From Betaproteobacteria bacterium (lineage in GTDB: Bacteria; Pseudomonadota; Gammaproteobacteria; Burkholderiales; Rhodocyclaceae), in the NCBI GenBank assembly GCA_016720065.1, contig JADJXY010000002.1, positions 323,001-387,000 on the forward strand: DNA of 64,000 nucleotides. Direction: 5' to 3'. Made by a program: the position numbers and the translations under genes. Shown here piece by piece: positions 34,447 through 44,707 of this stretch. The notes beneath the pieces were generated by a model. That model had not been told where the DNA came from. It did no database searches and worked only from the letters and a program-made list of their open reading frames with translations. Numbering within the stretch: the stretch's first letter is position 1; the number at the start of each line of letters is the position of its first letter.

Positions 34447-35825
34447 CAGGCGGCTCCTTCGTAAATGATCTTCCAGCGGCCTTCCTCACGGATCCAGTAC
34501 TGCCGCTTCTTCATGACATTGCTCAGATTGTTGCTGCGGTAGTCCTGGTCGAAGGTGACGACCACGACTTCTTCCTTGCCGGGATTGCGGAAGACCGAAA
34601 GCTTGTCGGTCTTGACCTTGATCCATTCCTTGCCCGCATTGACCTGCCGCTTCTGGGCGGCGAACTGCTCGAAATTCTGGCTGTTGGCCTGGAAGCGGCG
34701 CGAGTAGTGGCGCAGGTAGCGCTCGGTGTCGCGGCTTTCCCAGTCGCTGCGCCAGGCGTCGATGCTGCGATTGAGTTCGGTGCGCTCCTTGTTCCAGTCA
34801 TCCAGGGAGAGCCACTCGACGGAGTTGCTGATGATGACCGGCGTGAGGCCCACCTGGAGATTTTTGGCCACGGCGTTGAGGTCGGTGTTGGCCAGGACGA
34901 CGCAGCCGTCCGAAGCCCTGGGGGGGCGCGAGAAGGTGTCGGAGGGTGTGCCGTGCAGCCAGATGCCGCTGCCGCTGCGCCCCTGACGCTTGTCCCACTC
35001 ATTGGGGTAGCTGATGGGGTAGGCCCCGGTGCCGTAGAGGTCGGCCAGCTTCTGGCGCGACAGGTTGGCGGTGACGTGATAGACGCCGATGGGGGTGCGC
35101 TTGTCCCCCTCGGCAACCTTGTCGGCGCCCTGTTTGCCCTGGGTGACGTAGTAGTCGGCCACGAAGCGCGGCCGGCCCGCCGTGGCATCGTTTTCGTAGA
35201 CATAAAGACGCGATTTCTGGGTGTCGACCACGATGGCGTAGCGCTGGTCGGGGGGCATCTCGAGGAGATAGCGCGGAACGAAATTGGCCGCCGGCTTTTC
35301 CTTGTAACCCTTCAGGCGGGCGATGGCTTCGGCGCGCAGGTCGGCGACCTTGTCGCCCGGGGCGCCGTTGAGGGCGCCGAAGCCGTTGAGGGGCTGCGCC
35401 CGGGCCAGCAGCAGGTCGCCCCGGATCAGGTGGCCGAGGCGGAAATTGGGGTATTGGCCCACCAGGATTTCGGAGAGGCGCAGGGCCTCGTCGAGGCGAT
35501 TGCCCTCGATTTCGGCGAAGACGCGGGCCAGCAGGGGTTCCGGGCCGGAGTCGGAGACGGTGGCAGGACGTGTGAGGGCGGGAGCGGCCAGGAGCGCCGC
35601 GGGGGCAGCACGGTAGGCAGCCTGGCGCAGCGGCTTGACGCTCCTGGTCGTCTCGGCGCGAGCCTTGCCGGTCGAAGCCTTGCTGGCCTGAACCTTGGCG
35701 GAGACAGGCTGCTTGGCCGATTTGCGTGGCTTGGCTTCGGCAGGACCGCCGGCTGCCAGGGCCGCGATGACCAGCGCCAGGGCGGCGACGGATTTCAGCG
35801 CGAGCTTTCGTCCCGGATGAGCCAT
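34446..35825 (-). CDS. L,D-transpeptidase (YkuD) with C-terminal NTF2-like domain
   Basis: 459 residues. A signal sequence (LKSVAALALVIAALAAGGPAEA) is followed by a Lys/Ala-rich stretch, a helical region (95-175) and a YkuD catalytic domain (about 195-330) with His291 in WLHGTPSD and nucleophile Cys308 in RASDGCVVLAN. Such enzymes cross-link peptidoglycan or attach proteins to it. Residues about 345-459 form a Cds6/SnoaL-like NTF2 fold that is repeated in the upstream TPR protein. Its start lies 31 bp inside that gene. The stop overlaps ppiA by one base. Confidence 0.92.
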   Translation of the reverse strand: MAHPGRKLALKSVAALALVIAALAAGGPAEAKPRKSAKQPVSAKVQASKASTGKARAETTRSVKPLRQAAYRAAPAALLAAPALTRPATVSDSGPEPLLARVFAEIEGNRLDEALRLSEILVGQYPNFRLGHLIRGDLLLARAQPLNGFGALNGAPGDKVADLRAEAIARLKGYKEKPAANFVPRYLLEMPPDQRYAIVVDTQKSRLYVYENDATAGRPRFVADYYVTQGKQGADKVAEGDKRTPIGVYHVTANLSRQKLADLYGTGAYPISYPNEWDKRQGRSGSGIWLHGTPSDTFSRPPRASDGCVVLANTDLNAVAKNLQVGLTPVIISNSVEWLSLDDWNKERTELNRSIDAWRSDWESRDTERYLRHYSRRFQANSQNFEQFAAQKRQVNAGKEWIKVKTDKLSVFRNPGKEEVVVVTFDQDYRSNNLSNVMKKRQYWIREEGRWKIIYEGAA

Positions 35826-36973
35826 TTGCCACCGGCCCGAACGAATACGAGCACCTTGGAAGTCGAAGTTTTCAGGCCGGTGGCCTTGTAATGCTGGCGG
35901 AACTTGACCGTGGCCCGGTCTCCGTCGAGGGTGATGTCAGGGGTGTCGTAGCTGACGGAAATCTTGCCCGATTTGCCGGCGATGCGTTCTTCGCGCTCTT
36001 CCTCCCAAGCCTTGCGGGACATGCCCTTGGGCGGGACGAAGTCGGAGGAATAGTGGGCCAGATAGGCCGGGACGTCCTTCCTGGACCAGGCGGATGCCCA
36101 GCCGGCGAGGGCCTTGGCGACCTCGTCGGAGCGGTCTTCGCCGCGGGCGGCGGGCCGGGGTTCGGGGGCCTTGGCGGGGGCCGGGACGGGCGCCGGAGCG
36201 GCAGCAGGAGCGGGTGCGGGGGCAGCAGCGGCCGGTGTCGTGGCGACGACGGTGGCGGTCGGGGCCGGTGGGGCCGCGGGCTTGGCCGCGGGTGGCGGCG
36301 CCGTGCTGGCGGAAACGGCAGCGGGAACGGGGGCGGGGGCGGCTACGGGGGCCGGAGCCGGGGCGGGCTTCGCGGCCGGGGCTGCCGGCGCCGCTGGCGC
36401 TGCGGCGGCCTGGGGCTTCACGTTGGGCCGTGCCGAAGTGCTGATGAGGTCACGGATCAACGCCATTTTGTTCTGGGCCGTGGCATTGGCGGAATCGATC
36501 TGCAAGGCCTTGTCGTAGGCCTGGCTGGCCAGCTTGGCGTAGACGTCGCCCAGATTTTCGTAGGCGATGGCGTAGGAGGGATGAGTGCGAATCGCCATTT
36601 CCAGCGCCGTGCGGGCTTTGTCGTACTGCTTCTGCTGGGCGTAGAGCACTGCGAGGTTGTTGTAGGGCTCGGGCAGTTCGGGGTAATCCTCGGTCAGCTT
36701 GGTGAAGACGGCGATGGCATCCGCCGGCTTGTTCATTTCGGTGAGAATGAGCCCCTTGAGGAAGCGGCCTTGAGCGTCCCGGGGCTTGCCGGCGAGATAG
36801 GCGTCGACTTTTTCCAGGGCCTGGGGGTACTGGCCCTGCTTGATGAGTTTCTGCACATCGGGGAGGTTGTCCGCCGCTGCCGGAAGAGCGGCCCCCAGGG
36901 CGAGGCCGAGGACTGCGGCGCGAAGGAAGGCCCGGGCTTGGCAGCGGGTCTGGAGCAGGAAGGGCGCGATCAT
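35795..36973 (-). CDS. Exported TPR protein with Ala/Pro linker and NTF2-like C-terminus
   Basis: 392 residues from ATG 36973. Signal peptide ending LALGAALPAAADN; TPR repeats at about 40-165 (GQYPQALEKVDAYLAGKPRD, LPEPYNNLAVLYAQQKQYDK, SYAIAYENLGDVYAKLA). A ~110-residue Ala/Pro linker (175-280) and a Cds6-type NTF2-like domain (about 285-392, with WASAWSRKDVPAYLAHYSSD) follow. Probably a periplasmic scaffold acting with the L,D-transpeptidase encoded by the overlapping next gene, which shares the last domain. No strong Shine-Dalgarno at the start. It is divergent from cysS. Confidence 0.88.
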   Translation of the reverse strand: MIAPFLLQTRCQARAFLRAAVLGLALGAALPAAADNLPDVQKLIKQGQYPQALEKVDAYLAGKPRDAQGRFLKGLILTEMNKPADAIAVFTKLTEDYPELPEPYNNLAVLYAQQKQYDKARTALEMAIRTHPSYAIAYENLGDVYAKLASQAYDKALQIDSANATAQNKMALIRDLISTSARPNVKPQAAAAPAAPAAPAAKPAPAPAPVAAPAPVPAAVSASTAPPPAAKPAAPPAPTATVVATTPAAAAPAPAPAAAPAPVPAPAKAPEPRPAARGEDRSDEVAKALAGWASAWSRKDVPAYLAHYSSDFVPPKGMSRKAWEEEREERIAGKSGKISVSYDTPDITLDGDRATVKFRQHYKATGLKTSTSKVLVFVRAGGKWLIRDESSR

Positions 36974-37075
36974 CGCTATGCTATACTCGGACGGGTTCGA
37001 CAATCCGCTGATTCTACCAATAAGACCGGCCATTCCAAAGTCTTGGCCCGCGCCGGACCCTCTGCCCAGCCGCTC

Positions 37076-38446
37076 ATGCTCAAGATCCACAATTCCCTGA
37101 CCCGGGAAAAGCAGCCCTTTACCCCCATCGAACCCGGCAAGGTCCGCATGTATGTTTGCGGCATGACCGTCTACGATTTCTGCCACCTCGGCCACGCCCG
37201 GGTGATGGTGGTCTTCGACATGGTCTATCGCTGGCTGAAGGCCAGTGGCTACGACGTCACCTACGTGCGCAACATCACCGATATCGACGACAAGATCATC
37301 AAGCGCGCCAACGAGAACGGCGAGACCATTCTCAAACTGACCAAGCGCTTCATCGCCGCCATGCACGAGGATGCCGACGCCCTGGGCGTGCTGCGCCCCG
37401 ACCACGAGCCCCGGGCGACGGACTTCGTGCCCCAGATGCTCGATCTCATCGGCAAGCTGGAAGGGCGCGGGCTGGCTTACCGGGCGAGCGACGGCGACGT
37501 GAATTACGCGGTGCGCAAGTTCGCAGGCTACGGCAAGCTTTCCGGCAAGTCGCTCGATGACCTGCGGGCCGGCGAGCGGGTCGAGGTCGATTCCGCCAAG
37601 CAGGATCCGCTGGATTTCGTGCTGTGGAAGCATGCCAAGCCGGGTGAACCGGCCTGGCAATCCCCCTGGGGCGAGGGCCGGCCAGGCTGGCACATCGAGT
37701 GCTCGGCCATGAGTTCCCATTTGCTGGGCAAGCATTTCGACATCCATGGTGGGGGGCAGGATCTGCAATTCCCCCACCACGAAAACGAAATCGCGCAATC
37801 CGAAGGCGCCCACGACTGCCGCTTCGTCAATTACTGGATGCACAACGGCTTCGTGCGGGTGGATAACGAGAAGATGTCCAAGTCCCTGGGCAATTTCTTC
37901 ACCATCCGCGAAGTCTTGAAGGCCTACGATGCCGAAGTGGTGCGCTTCTTCATCCTGCGTGCCCACTACCGCAGCCCGCTGAATTACTCCGATGCCCATC
38001 TCGACGACGCCAAGCGCAGCCTGGACGGCCTCTACTTCACCCTGCGGGACGTGCCGCCGGTTGCCGCGGCCATTGACTGGTCCAATGCCTTCGCCGCCCG
38101 CTTCCACGAAGCCCTGGACGAGGACTTCGACTCCCACGGCGCCATTGCCGTCCTCTTCGACCTGGCTGGAGAAGTCAACCGCAGCCGAGATTCGTCCCTG
38201 GCCGGATTGCTCAAGGCCCTGGCCGGCATCATCGGCCTGCTGCAGCGCGACCCCGTGTCCTACCTGCGCGGCGGTGCGGCCGCCGGCGGTCTGGACGAGG
38301 CGGCCATCGAGCAATTGATCTCCGACCGGGTGGCCGCCAAGAAAGCCCGCAACTTCGCCGAGTCGGACCGTATCCGCGAAGCCTTGAGAACCGCCGGAGT
38401 GATCCTGGAAGACACCCCCCAAGGCACCACCTGGCGCCGGGCCTGA
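37076..38446 (+). CDS. cysS: Cysteinyl-tRNA synthetase
   Basis: 456 residues, normal length. Class I signatures: CGMTVYDFCHLGHAR (zinc Cys plus HIGH-type HLGH), zinc ligands in GWHIECSAM and PHHENEIAQSE, and KMSKSLGNFFT (KMSKS loop). It charges tRNA-Cys in the cytosol. ATG 37076 gives MLKIHNSLTREKQPF, matching homologues. It is divergent from the TPR gene and followed by the RAYT unit 22 bp after its stop. Confidence 0.98.
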   Translation: MLKIHNSLTREKQPFTPIEPGKVRMYVCGMTVYDFCHLGHARVMVVFDMVYRWLKASGYDVTYVRNITDIDDKIIKRANENGETILKLTKRFIAAMHEDADALGVLRPDHEPRATDFVPQMLDLIGKLEGRGLAYRASDGDVNYAVRKFAGYGKLSGKSLDDLRAGERVEVDSAKQDPLDFVLWKHAKPGEPAWQSPWGEGRPGWHIECSAMSSHLLGKHFDIHGGGQDLQFPHHENEIAQSEGAHDCRFVNYWMHNGFVRVDNEKMSKSLGNFFTIREVLKAYDAEVVRFFILRAHYRSPLNYSDAHLDDAKRSLDGLYFTLRDVPPVAAAIDWSNAFAARFHEALDEDFDSHGAIAVLFDLAGEVNRSRDSSLAGLLKALAGIIGLLQRDPVSYLRGGAAAGGLDEAAIEQLISDRVAAKKARNFAESDRIREALRTAGVILEDTPQGTTWRRA

Positions 38447-38468
38447 CGCAAAACGGGGTCAAAAAAAC

Positions 38469-39469
38469 GGGGTCAGGTCTTGCAATGCAATATCGGCGAG
38501 TCTCCGTTCTGCCTGCTGTTATCCACCGGCACCCAACGGCCTGATTGTCCGCACCTCACTCTCCGCCGCTTTCCCCGCGCTTCACGATGCGGCTGACTGT
38601 GGCGTAGTGGACGCCGAAACACCGGCCAATCTGCTGTTGCGTGTAGTCGCCACTGGCGAAGGCCGCCCGGATTCCGGTGTCGCGGTCAGGGGCATCGTCC
38701 CGGTAGCGCTCGAGGGGCTTTGCGGGTGCGCGCCGCTGGGCTCGCGGAATTTCAGGGCGATCAAGGGCGCCCGCGGTGGCGGCAAGGGCTTCGCGGATGA
38801 AATCATCGCTGCCGAGATAGATTTGGCCGCTGAGGGCTTGCCATGGGCCGGGGCGTCCAATGCCGGCATTGACGAAGTCAATGTAAGCCTGGCGTGCATG
38901 TTCCGGGGTGCCGGAGAATTGGTCGAGGAGCCAGTGGGTGTCGAGCCAGGCAGGGGCTGTATGGCTACCGACCATGGCGTGCCAGGAACTCCAGGGCCAG
39001 TCGCCGGGCGTAGCCGTCATGCCGGCCCTTACGGGATTGAGGACCACGTAGCGGGAGACTTCGAGGAGGTGTGCGTCGCGCTCGACGAGAATGGCCTTGT
39101 AGCGGCCTTGGAAGACGTGGCCGACGCGCTGGTGCTGGCGGTTTACGTATTGCGTGTAGACGCCGTTGATCTGACGCATCCCCTGCGCGAGGTTGGCTTC
39201 CGGGGTTTCGACGACCAGATGGTAGTGATTGGTCATTTGGCACCAGGCGTGGCAGCGCCAGTTGAATCGTCGGCAGACCGAGCCCAGGAGCGTGATCCAG
39301 TGGAGTCGGTCGGAATCGTCGAGGAAGATGTCCTCACTCCGGTCACCCCGGGCGGTGATGTGATAGAGGCCACCGGCGAGTTCGATGCGCAGGGGTCGGG
39401 CCATGATGGGCGCTTGGGAGAGCGGGGTGGGCAAGGGGATGGGGATGTTGCAATGCAAGACCTGACCCC
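38469..39469. mobile_element. RAYT transposon-like unit bounded by 22-bp perfect inverted repeats
   Basis: The sequence at 38469-38490 (starting GGGGTCAGGTCTTGCAATG) recurs exactly inverted at 39448-39469, on both sides of a single Y1-type transposase gene. The inner part TTGCAATGCAA is itself nearly palindromic. A second partial copy, AACGGGGTCA, lies just outside the left end (38451-38460). This layout fits REP-associated tyrosine transposases and the repeats they mobilise. Confidence 0.8.
38556..39404 (-). CDS. REP-associated tyrosine transposase (RAYT, IS200-like Y1 family)
   Basis: 282 residues. The Y1_Tnp core is complete: MARPLRIELAGGLYHITARG, metal-binding HUH equivalent in MTNHYHLVVETPEANLAQGM, then QINGVYTQYVNRQHQRVGHV with the catalytic tyrosine region, and FQGRYKAILVERDAHLLEV. 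The C-terminus has an HTH-like segment (YTQQQIGRCFGVHYATVSRI) seen in this RAYT subgroup. RAYTs cut and move short palindromic repeats as single strands. ATG 39404 precedes the conserved start. The gene is intact and probably functional. Confidence 0.94.
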   Translation of the reverse strand: MARPLRIELAGGLYHITARGDRSEDIFLDDSDRLHWITLLGSVCRRFNWRCHAWCQMTNHYHLVVETPEANLAQGMRQINGVYTQYVNRQHQRVGHVFQGRYKAILVERDAHLLEVSRYVVLNPVRAGMTATPGDWPWSSWHAMVGSHTAPAWLDTHWLLDQFSGTPEHARQAYIDFVNAGIGRPGPWQALSGQIYLGSDDFIREALAATAGALDRPEIPRAQRRAPAKPLERYRDDAPDRDTGIRAAFASGDYTQQQIGRCFGVHYATVSRIVKRGESGGE

Positions 39470-39504
39470 GGTATTGCGGTATTGGGTTTTGGCCTCGACT
39501 TTCG

Positions 39505-40653
39505 TTATTTCATGACTTTGCCGCCAGAGCCGACGACGGTCAGTTCCACGTAGCGTGAACCCAGGCGGTCGTCGGTGCCGAAACTGATGCGATAGCCGCC
39601 CAGGTCTACCTGGTGCATGGCTTCCAGAGCGGCGATCAGGCGCTCCCGGGTGACGTCCCGCCCCAGGCGGCGCAGGGCGTCGGCCATCACTCGGGCGTTG
39701 ATGTAGCCTTCCAGGCCGTAGTAGGAGTACTTGTCGGCCTGCTTGCCGATGGCCCGCTGGTAGTCGCGGACGACGGCGACAGTGTCGTTCCAGGGGTAGG
39801 GCATGACCTGGGAGATGCCGATGCCGCGGGCGTCGTTGCCCAGTTCCTGGGCCAGGACTTCGGCGCCCACCGGCGACAGGGTCATGAACATGGGGAACTG
39901 ATTGGCCTTCTTCATGGCCTTGACGAAGGCAGCGGTGGGTTTGTAGAGGGTGACCATGATCACGGCCTGGGGGCTGACCTTGGCTATGGCCTCGACGGCC
40001 TTGCCGACGTCGAGGGAATTGCGTTCCACGGTGCCCACGGCCACCGGCGTGAGCTGGTGTTTCTTGAGGGCGGTGGTGACGCCTTCCAGGCCGCTCTTGC
40101 CGAATCCGTCGTTCTGGTAGAAGACGGCGATGTTCTTTAGGCCCAGGGAGGTGATCTGGTTGACGATGGCCTCCGCCTCGTCGGCATAGCTCGCCCGCAG
40201 GTTGAACATGTAGCGGTTGTTGGGGTTGGCCGAAGGCGCCTGGCGCAGGCTGCCGGCGCCGGAAATGGTTCCGATCAGGGGCACCTTTGCCGGGCCGAAG
40301 GCGTTGTTCATCGCTTCGGTGGTGGGGGATGAACCGTAGTAGCCGAGGAGGGCGAAGACCTGCTTCTCCTGGATGAGGGCCTTGGTGTTGGCCAGGGTGC
40401 GCTCGGTTTCGTAGCCGTCGTCTATGGCCACCAGTTCGATCTTGCGGCCGTTGATCCCGCCGGATTTGTTGATCTGGTCGAAGTAGGCGCTGATGGATTC
40501 GCGCATCGCCAGGCCATAGACGCCATTCGGCCCCGTGAAGGGAGAAGACATGCCGAGGATGATGCTGGTATCGGTCACACCGGGATCGGCCCGCACCAGA
40601 CCGCAGGCCAGGGTGAGACAAAGAGAGGCAAGGGCAGCAAGCGTCCGTCTCAT
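39505..40653 (-). CDS. ABC-type periplasmic substrate-binding protein (Leu/Ile/Val-binding family)
   Basis: 382 residues with signal peptide MRRTLAALASLCLTLACGLV. The mature part is a type I periplasmic-binding fold: IILGMSSPFTGPNGVYGLAM, INKSGGINGRKIELVAIDDG, LLGYYGSSPTTEAMNNAF, NIAVFYQNDGFGKSGLEG. Relatives feed branched-chain amino acid, amide or aromatic-acid ABC importers, or act as stand-alone sensors. No permease or ATPase genes adjoin it, so the ligand and partner are unknown. It lies 103 bp after dnaJ on the same strand, likely a separate unit. Confidence 0.92.
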   Translation of the reverse strand: MRRTLAALASLCLTLACGLVRADPGVTDTSIILGMSSPFTGPNGVYGLAMRESISAYFDQINKSGGINGRKIELVAIDDGYETERTLANTKALIQEKQVFALLGYYGSSPTTEAMNNAFGPAKVPLIGTISGAGSLRQAPSANPNNRYMFNLRASYADEAEAIVNQITSLGLKNIAVFYQNDGFGKSGLEGVTTALKKHQLTPVAVGTVERNSLDVGKAVEAIAKVSPQAVIMVTLYKPTAAFVKAMKKANQFPMFMTLSPVGAEVLAQELGNDARGIGISQVMPYPWNDTVAVVRDYQRAIGKQADKYSYYGLEGYINARVMADALRRLGRDVTRERLIAALEAMHQVDLGGYRISFGTDDRLGSRYVELTVVGSGGKVMK

Positions 40654-40756
40654 GGCGACTCCTCCGGAGTGTGGATTTTGTCGCTATTGGACAACAGGCC
40701 GATGCCGCCTGCAACCAGGTTTTCCGCCCGGGCCGGCACCCGTGGCCGGCTTTGCG

Positions 40757-41899
40757 TTAACTGCTGAAAAAGTCCTTCACCTTGTCCATCCAGGATTTGG
40801 CCCGGGGGTTGTGCTTGCCGGCGTGTTCGTTGCTGATGTCTTCAAGCTCCCGCAGCAGTTCCTTCTGGCGCTCGGTGAGGTTGACCGGGGTTTCGACCAC
40901 GACGTGGCAGAGCAGATCGCCGTGGGTGTGGCTGCGCACCCCCTTGATACCCTTGCCGCGCAGGCGGAAAACCCGCCCGGACTGGGTTTCGGCGGGAATG
41001 CGGATGTTCGCGGCCCCATCCAGGGTGGGAATCTCGATTTCGCCGCCCAGGGCTGCCGTGGTGAAGGAAACGGGCATTTCGCAATGGAGGTCGTTGTGGT
41101 CCCGCTGGAAGACGGTGTGCTGCTTGAGGTGGATCTGGACGTAGAGGTCGCCCGGGGGGCCTCCGTTGACGCCGTGCTCCCCCTCGCCGGCGAGGCGGAT
41201 GCGATCGCCCTCGTCGACTCCGGCGGGAATCTTGACCGCCAGGGTCTTGTGCTGCTTGATGCGCCCGGCGCCCCCGCAGGCCCCGCAGGGGTCCGGAATG
41301 TAGCGCCCGGTACCGTGGCATTTGGGGCAGGTCTGCTGGATGGAGAAAAACCCCTGCTGCAGGCGGACCTGGCCGCTGCCCTGGCAGGTGGGGCAGGTCT
41401 TGGGCTGGGTTCCCGGTTTGGCGCCACTGCCATGGCAGACCTCGCAGGCCTCCATGGTGGGAATACGAATCTTGGTTTCGGTGCCGTGGGCCGCCTGTTC
41501 GAGGGAGACCTCCAGGTTGTAGCGTAGGTCGGCGCCACGGTAGATGTTGCTGCGCCCATGCCCGCTGCCACCGCCGCGACCGCCGAAGATTTCGTCGAAG
41601 ATGCCGCCGAAGGCGTCGGCAAAGCCGCCCATGCCGGCACCGCCGCCAAAACCCCCGCCCATGCCGGCCTGGGGGTCTACCCCGGCGTGGCCGAACTGGT
41701 CGTAGGCCGCCCGCTTCTGGCCATCGGAGAGAATTTCGTAGGCCTCCTTGGCCTCCTTGAACTTCTCCTCCGCCGCCGGATTGTCCGGATTGCGGTCGGG
41801 ATGGTGCTTCATGGCCAACTTGCGGTAGGCCTTCTTGATTTCGTCGTCCGAGGCGTCGCGGTTGACGCCGAGGATTTCGTAAAAATCGCGCTTTGACAT
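40757..41899 (-). CDS. dnaJ: Chaperone DnaJ
   Basis: 380 residues. J domain (1-70) with HPD in MKHHPDRNPD; Gly/Phe region (about 78-110); four zinc repeats CEVCHGSG, CPTCQGSG, CPKCHGTG and CGACGGAG (about 150-220); C-terminal substrate domains. It stimulates DnaK ATPase and delivers unfolded proteins. It is last in the grpE-dnaK-dnaJ run, 97 bp after dnaK. A GCCGGC hairpin follows the stop but lacks a T-run. Confidence 0.98.
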   Translation of the reverse strand: MSKRDFYEILGVNRDASDDEIKKAYRKLAMKHHPDRNPDNPAAEEKFKEAKEAYEILSDGQKRAAYDQFGHAGVDPQAGMGGGFGGGAGMGGFADAFGGIFDEIFGGRGGGSGHGRSNIYRGADLRYNLEVSLEQAAHGTETKIRIPTMEACEVCHGSGAKPGTQPKTCPTCQGSGQVRLQQGFFSIQQTCPKCHGTGRYIPDPCGACGGAGRIKQHKTLAVKIPAGVDEGDRIRLAGEGEHGVNGGPPGDLYVQIHLKQHTVFQRDHNDLHCEMPVSFTTAALGGEIEIPTLDGAANIRIPAETQSGRVFRLRGKGIKGVRSHTHGDLLCHVVVETPVNLTERQKELLRELEDISNEHAGKHNPRAKSWMDKVKDFFSS

Positions 41900-41996
41900 G
41901 TGCGTTGTCCGGCTGAGCTGGTGCGAAGGCCGGATCGAGCGGCGAGGGCTCGTCCGCTTGAATCCGGCCAGTTAGAACGGCGCGTCAGCGTCCGCT

Positions 41997-43940
<1,944 letters not shown>

Positions 43941-44001
43941 GTTGGTTCCTTTGATTGAATGCGATGTGATGTTCTGGAGTTGGGGCCGGCGCCCCGAAAT
44001 T

Positions 44002-44595
44002 TCAAGACTTCGGCTTGGCCACCATGACCAGGGCCGGGCGGAGCGTCCGCTCGGCGATCAGGTAACCCTTTTGCAGCACGGTGACGACCGTGTTGGCTTC
44101 CTGTTCCGAATCCACCATGCCGATGGCCTGGTGTTTGTGGGGATCGAATTTTTCGCCCACCGGGTTGATTTCGACCAGGGCGTTCTTATCGAAGGCAGAG
44201 ACCAGTTGCTTCAGAGTGATCTCGACGCCGGACCGGAAGTTCTCGACGGTTTGCTCGGGGACGGCGAGGGCGGCTTCCAGGCTGTCCTTTACCGCCAGCA
44301 GTTCGCCGGCGAATTTCTCCACGGCAAACTTGTGGGCCTTGGTGATGTCATCCTGGGCGCGGCGGCGGATGTTTTCGCCCTCAGCCTTGGCTCGCAGCCA
44401 GGCGTCGTGGTGTTCGGCCACCTTGAGTTCCAGCTGGCGCAGCTGTTCTTCGGGGCTGGGGAGGGTGTCCACGATCGCTTCGGCGGGCACGGACTCCGTG
44501 GCACCGGCCGGTGCCGGCGGTGCGGAGGGGGAGGGCTCGGCAGCGATGGGCTCCGGGCCGGGCAGGGGTTCCTGGGGGATTTCTGGGTTGGACAT
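44002..44595 (-). CDS. grpE: Nucleotide exchange factor GrpE
   Basis: 197 residues from ATG 44595 with GGAG upstream (CCGGAGAAGCCC). The N-terminal ~65 residues are acidic and Pro-rich. A long coiled coil follows (LRQLELKVAEHHDAWLRAKA, ENIRRRAQDDITKAHKFAVE), then the beta domain with GEKFDPHKHQAIGMV and VVTVLQKGYLIAERTLRPAL. GrpE releases ADP from DnaK. It heads the chaperone operon behind a heat-shock-type promoter. Confidence 0.98.
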   Translation of the reverse strand: MSNPEIPQEPLPGPEPIAAEPSPSAPPAPAGATESVPAEAIVDTLPSPEEQLRQLELKVAEHHDAWLRAKAEGENIRRRAQDDITKAHKFAVEKFAGELLAVKDSLEAALAVPEQTVENFRSGVEITLKQLVSAFDKNALVEINPVGEKFDPHKHQAIGMVDSEQEANTVVTVLQKGYLIAERTLRPALVMVAKPKS

Positions 44596-44621
44596 GGGCT
44601 TCTCCGGAAAAACTCTCCCCC

Positions 44622-44649
44622 ATCTTGGGGCGGGGGTTATCATTTCAAG
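44622..44649 (-). promoter_or_regulatory. Sigma-32 (heat-shock) type promoter of grpE-dnaK-dnaJ
   Basis: Minus strand: CTTGAA (44644-44649), 13-bp spacer, CCCCAAGAT (44622-44630), against the RpoH consensus CTTGAA - 13-15 - CCCCATnT. Predicted start about 20 bases before the grpE ATG. Confidence 0.65.
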
Positions 44650-44707
44650 CCCTGTAAGCAACTTTTTCTCCGTGCTACGATGGACGGAGTCAAGCGGCGT
44701 CCTCCCC

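Noticed and set aside
40720..40756. Intrinsic terminator after dnaJ
   Set aside because: A GCCGGC...GCCGGC hairpin exists but no T-run follows on the minus strand.
39505..41899. Substrate-binding protein as part of an ABC importer operon
   Set aside because: No permease or ATPase genes are next to it; neighbours are a RAYT unit and dnaJ.
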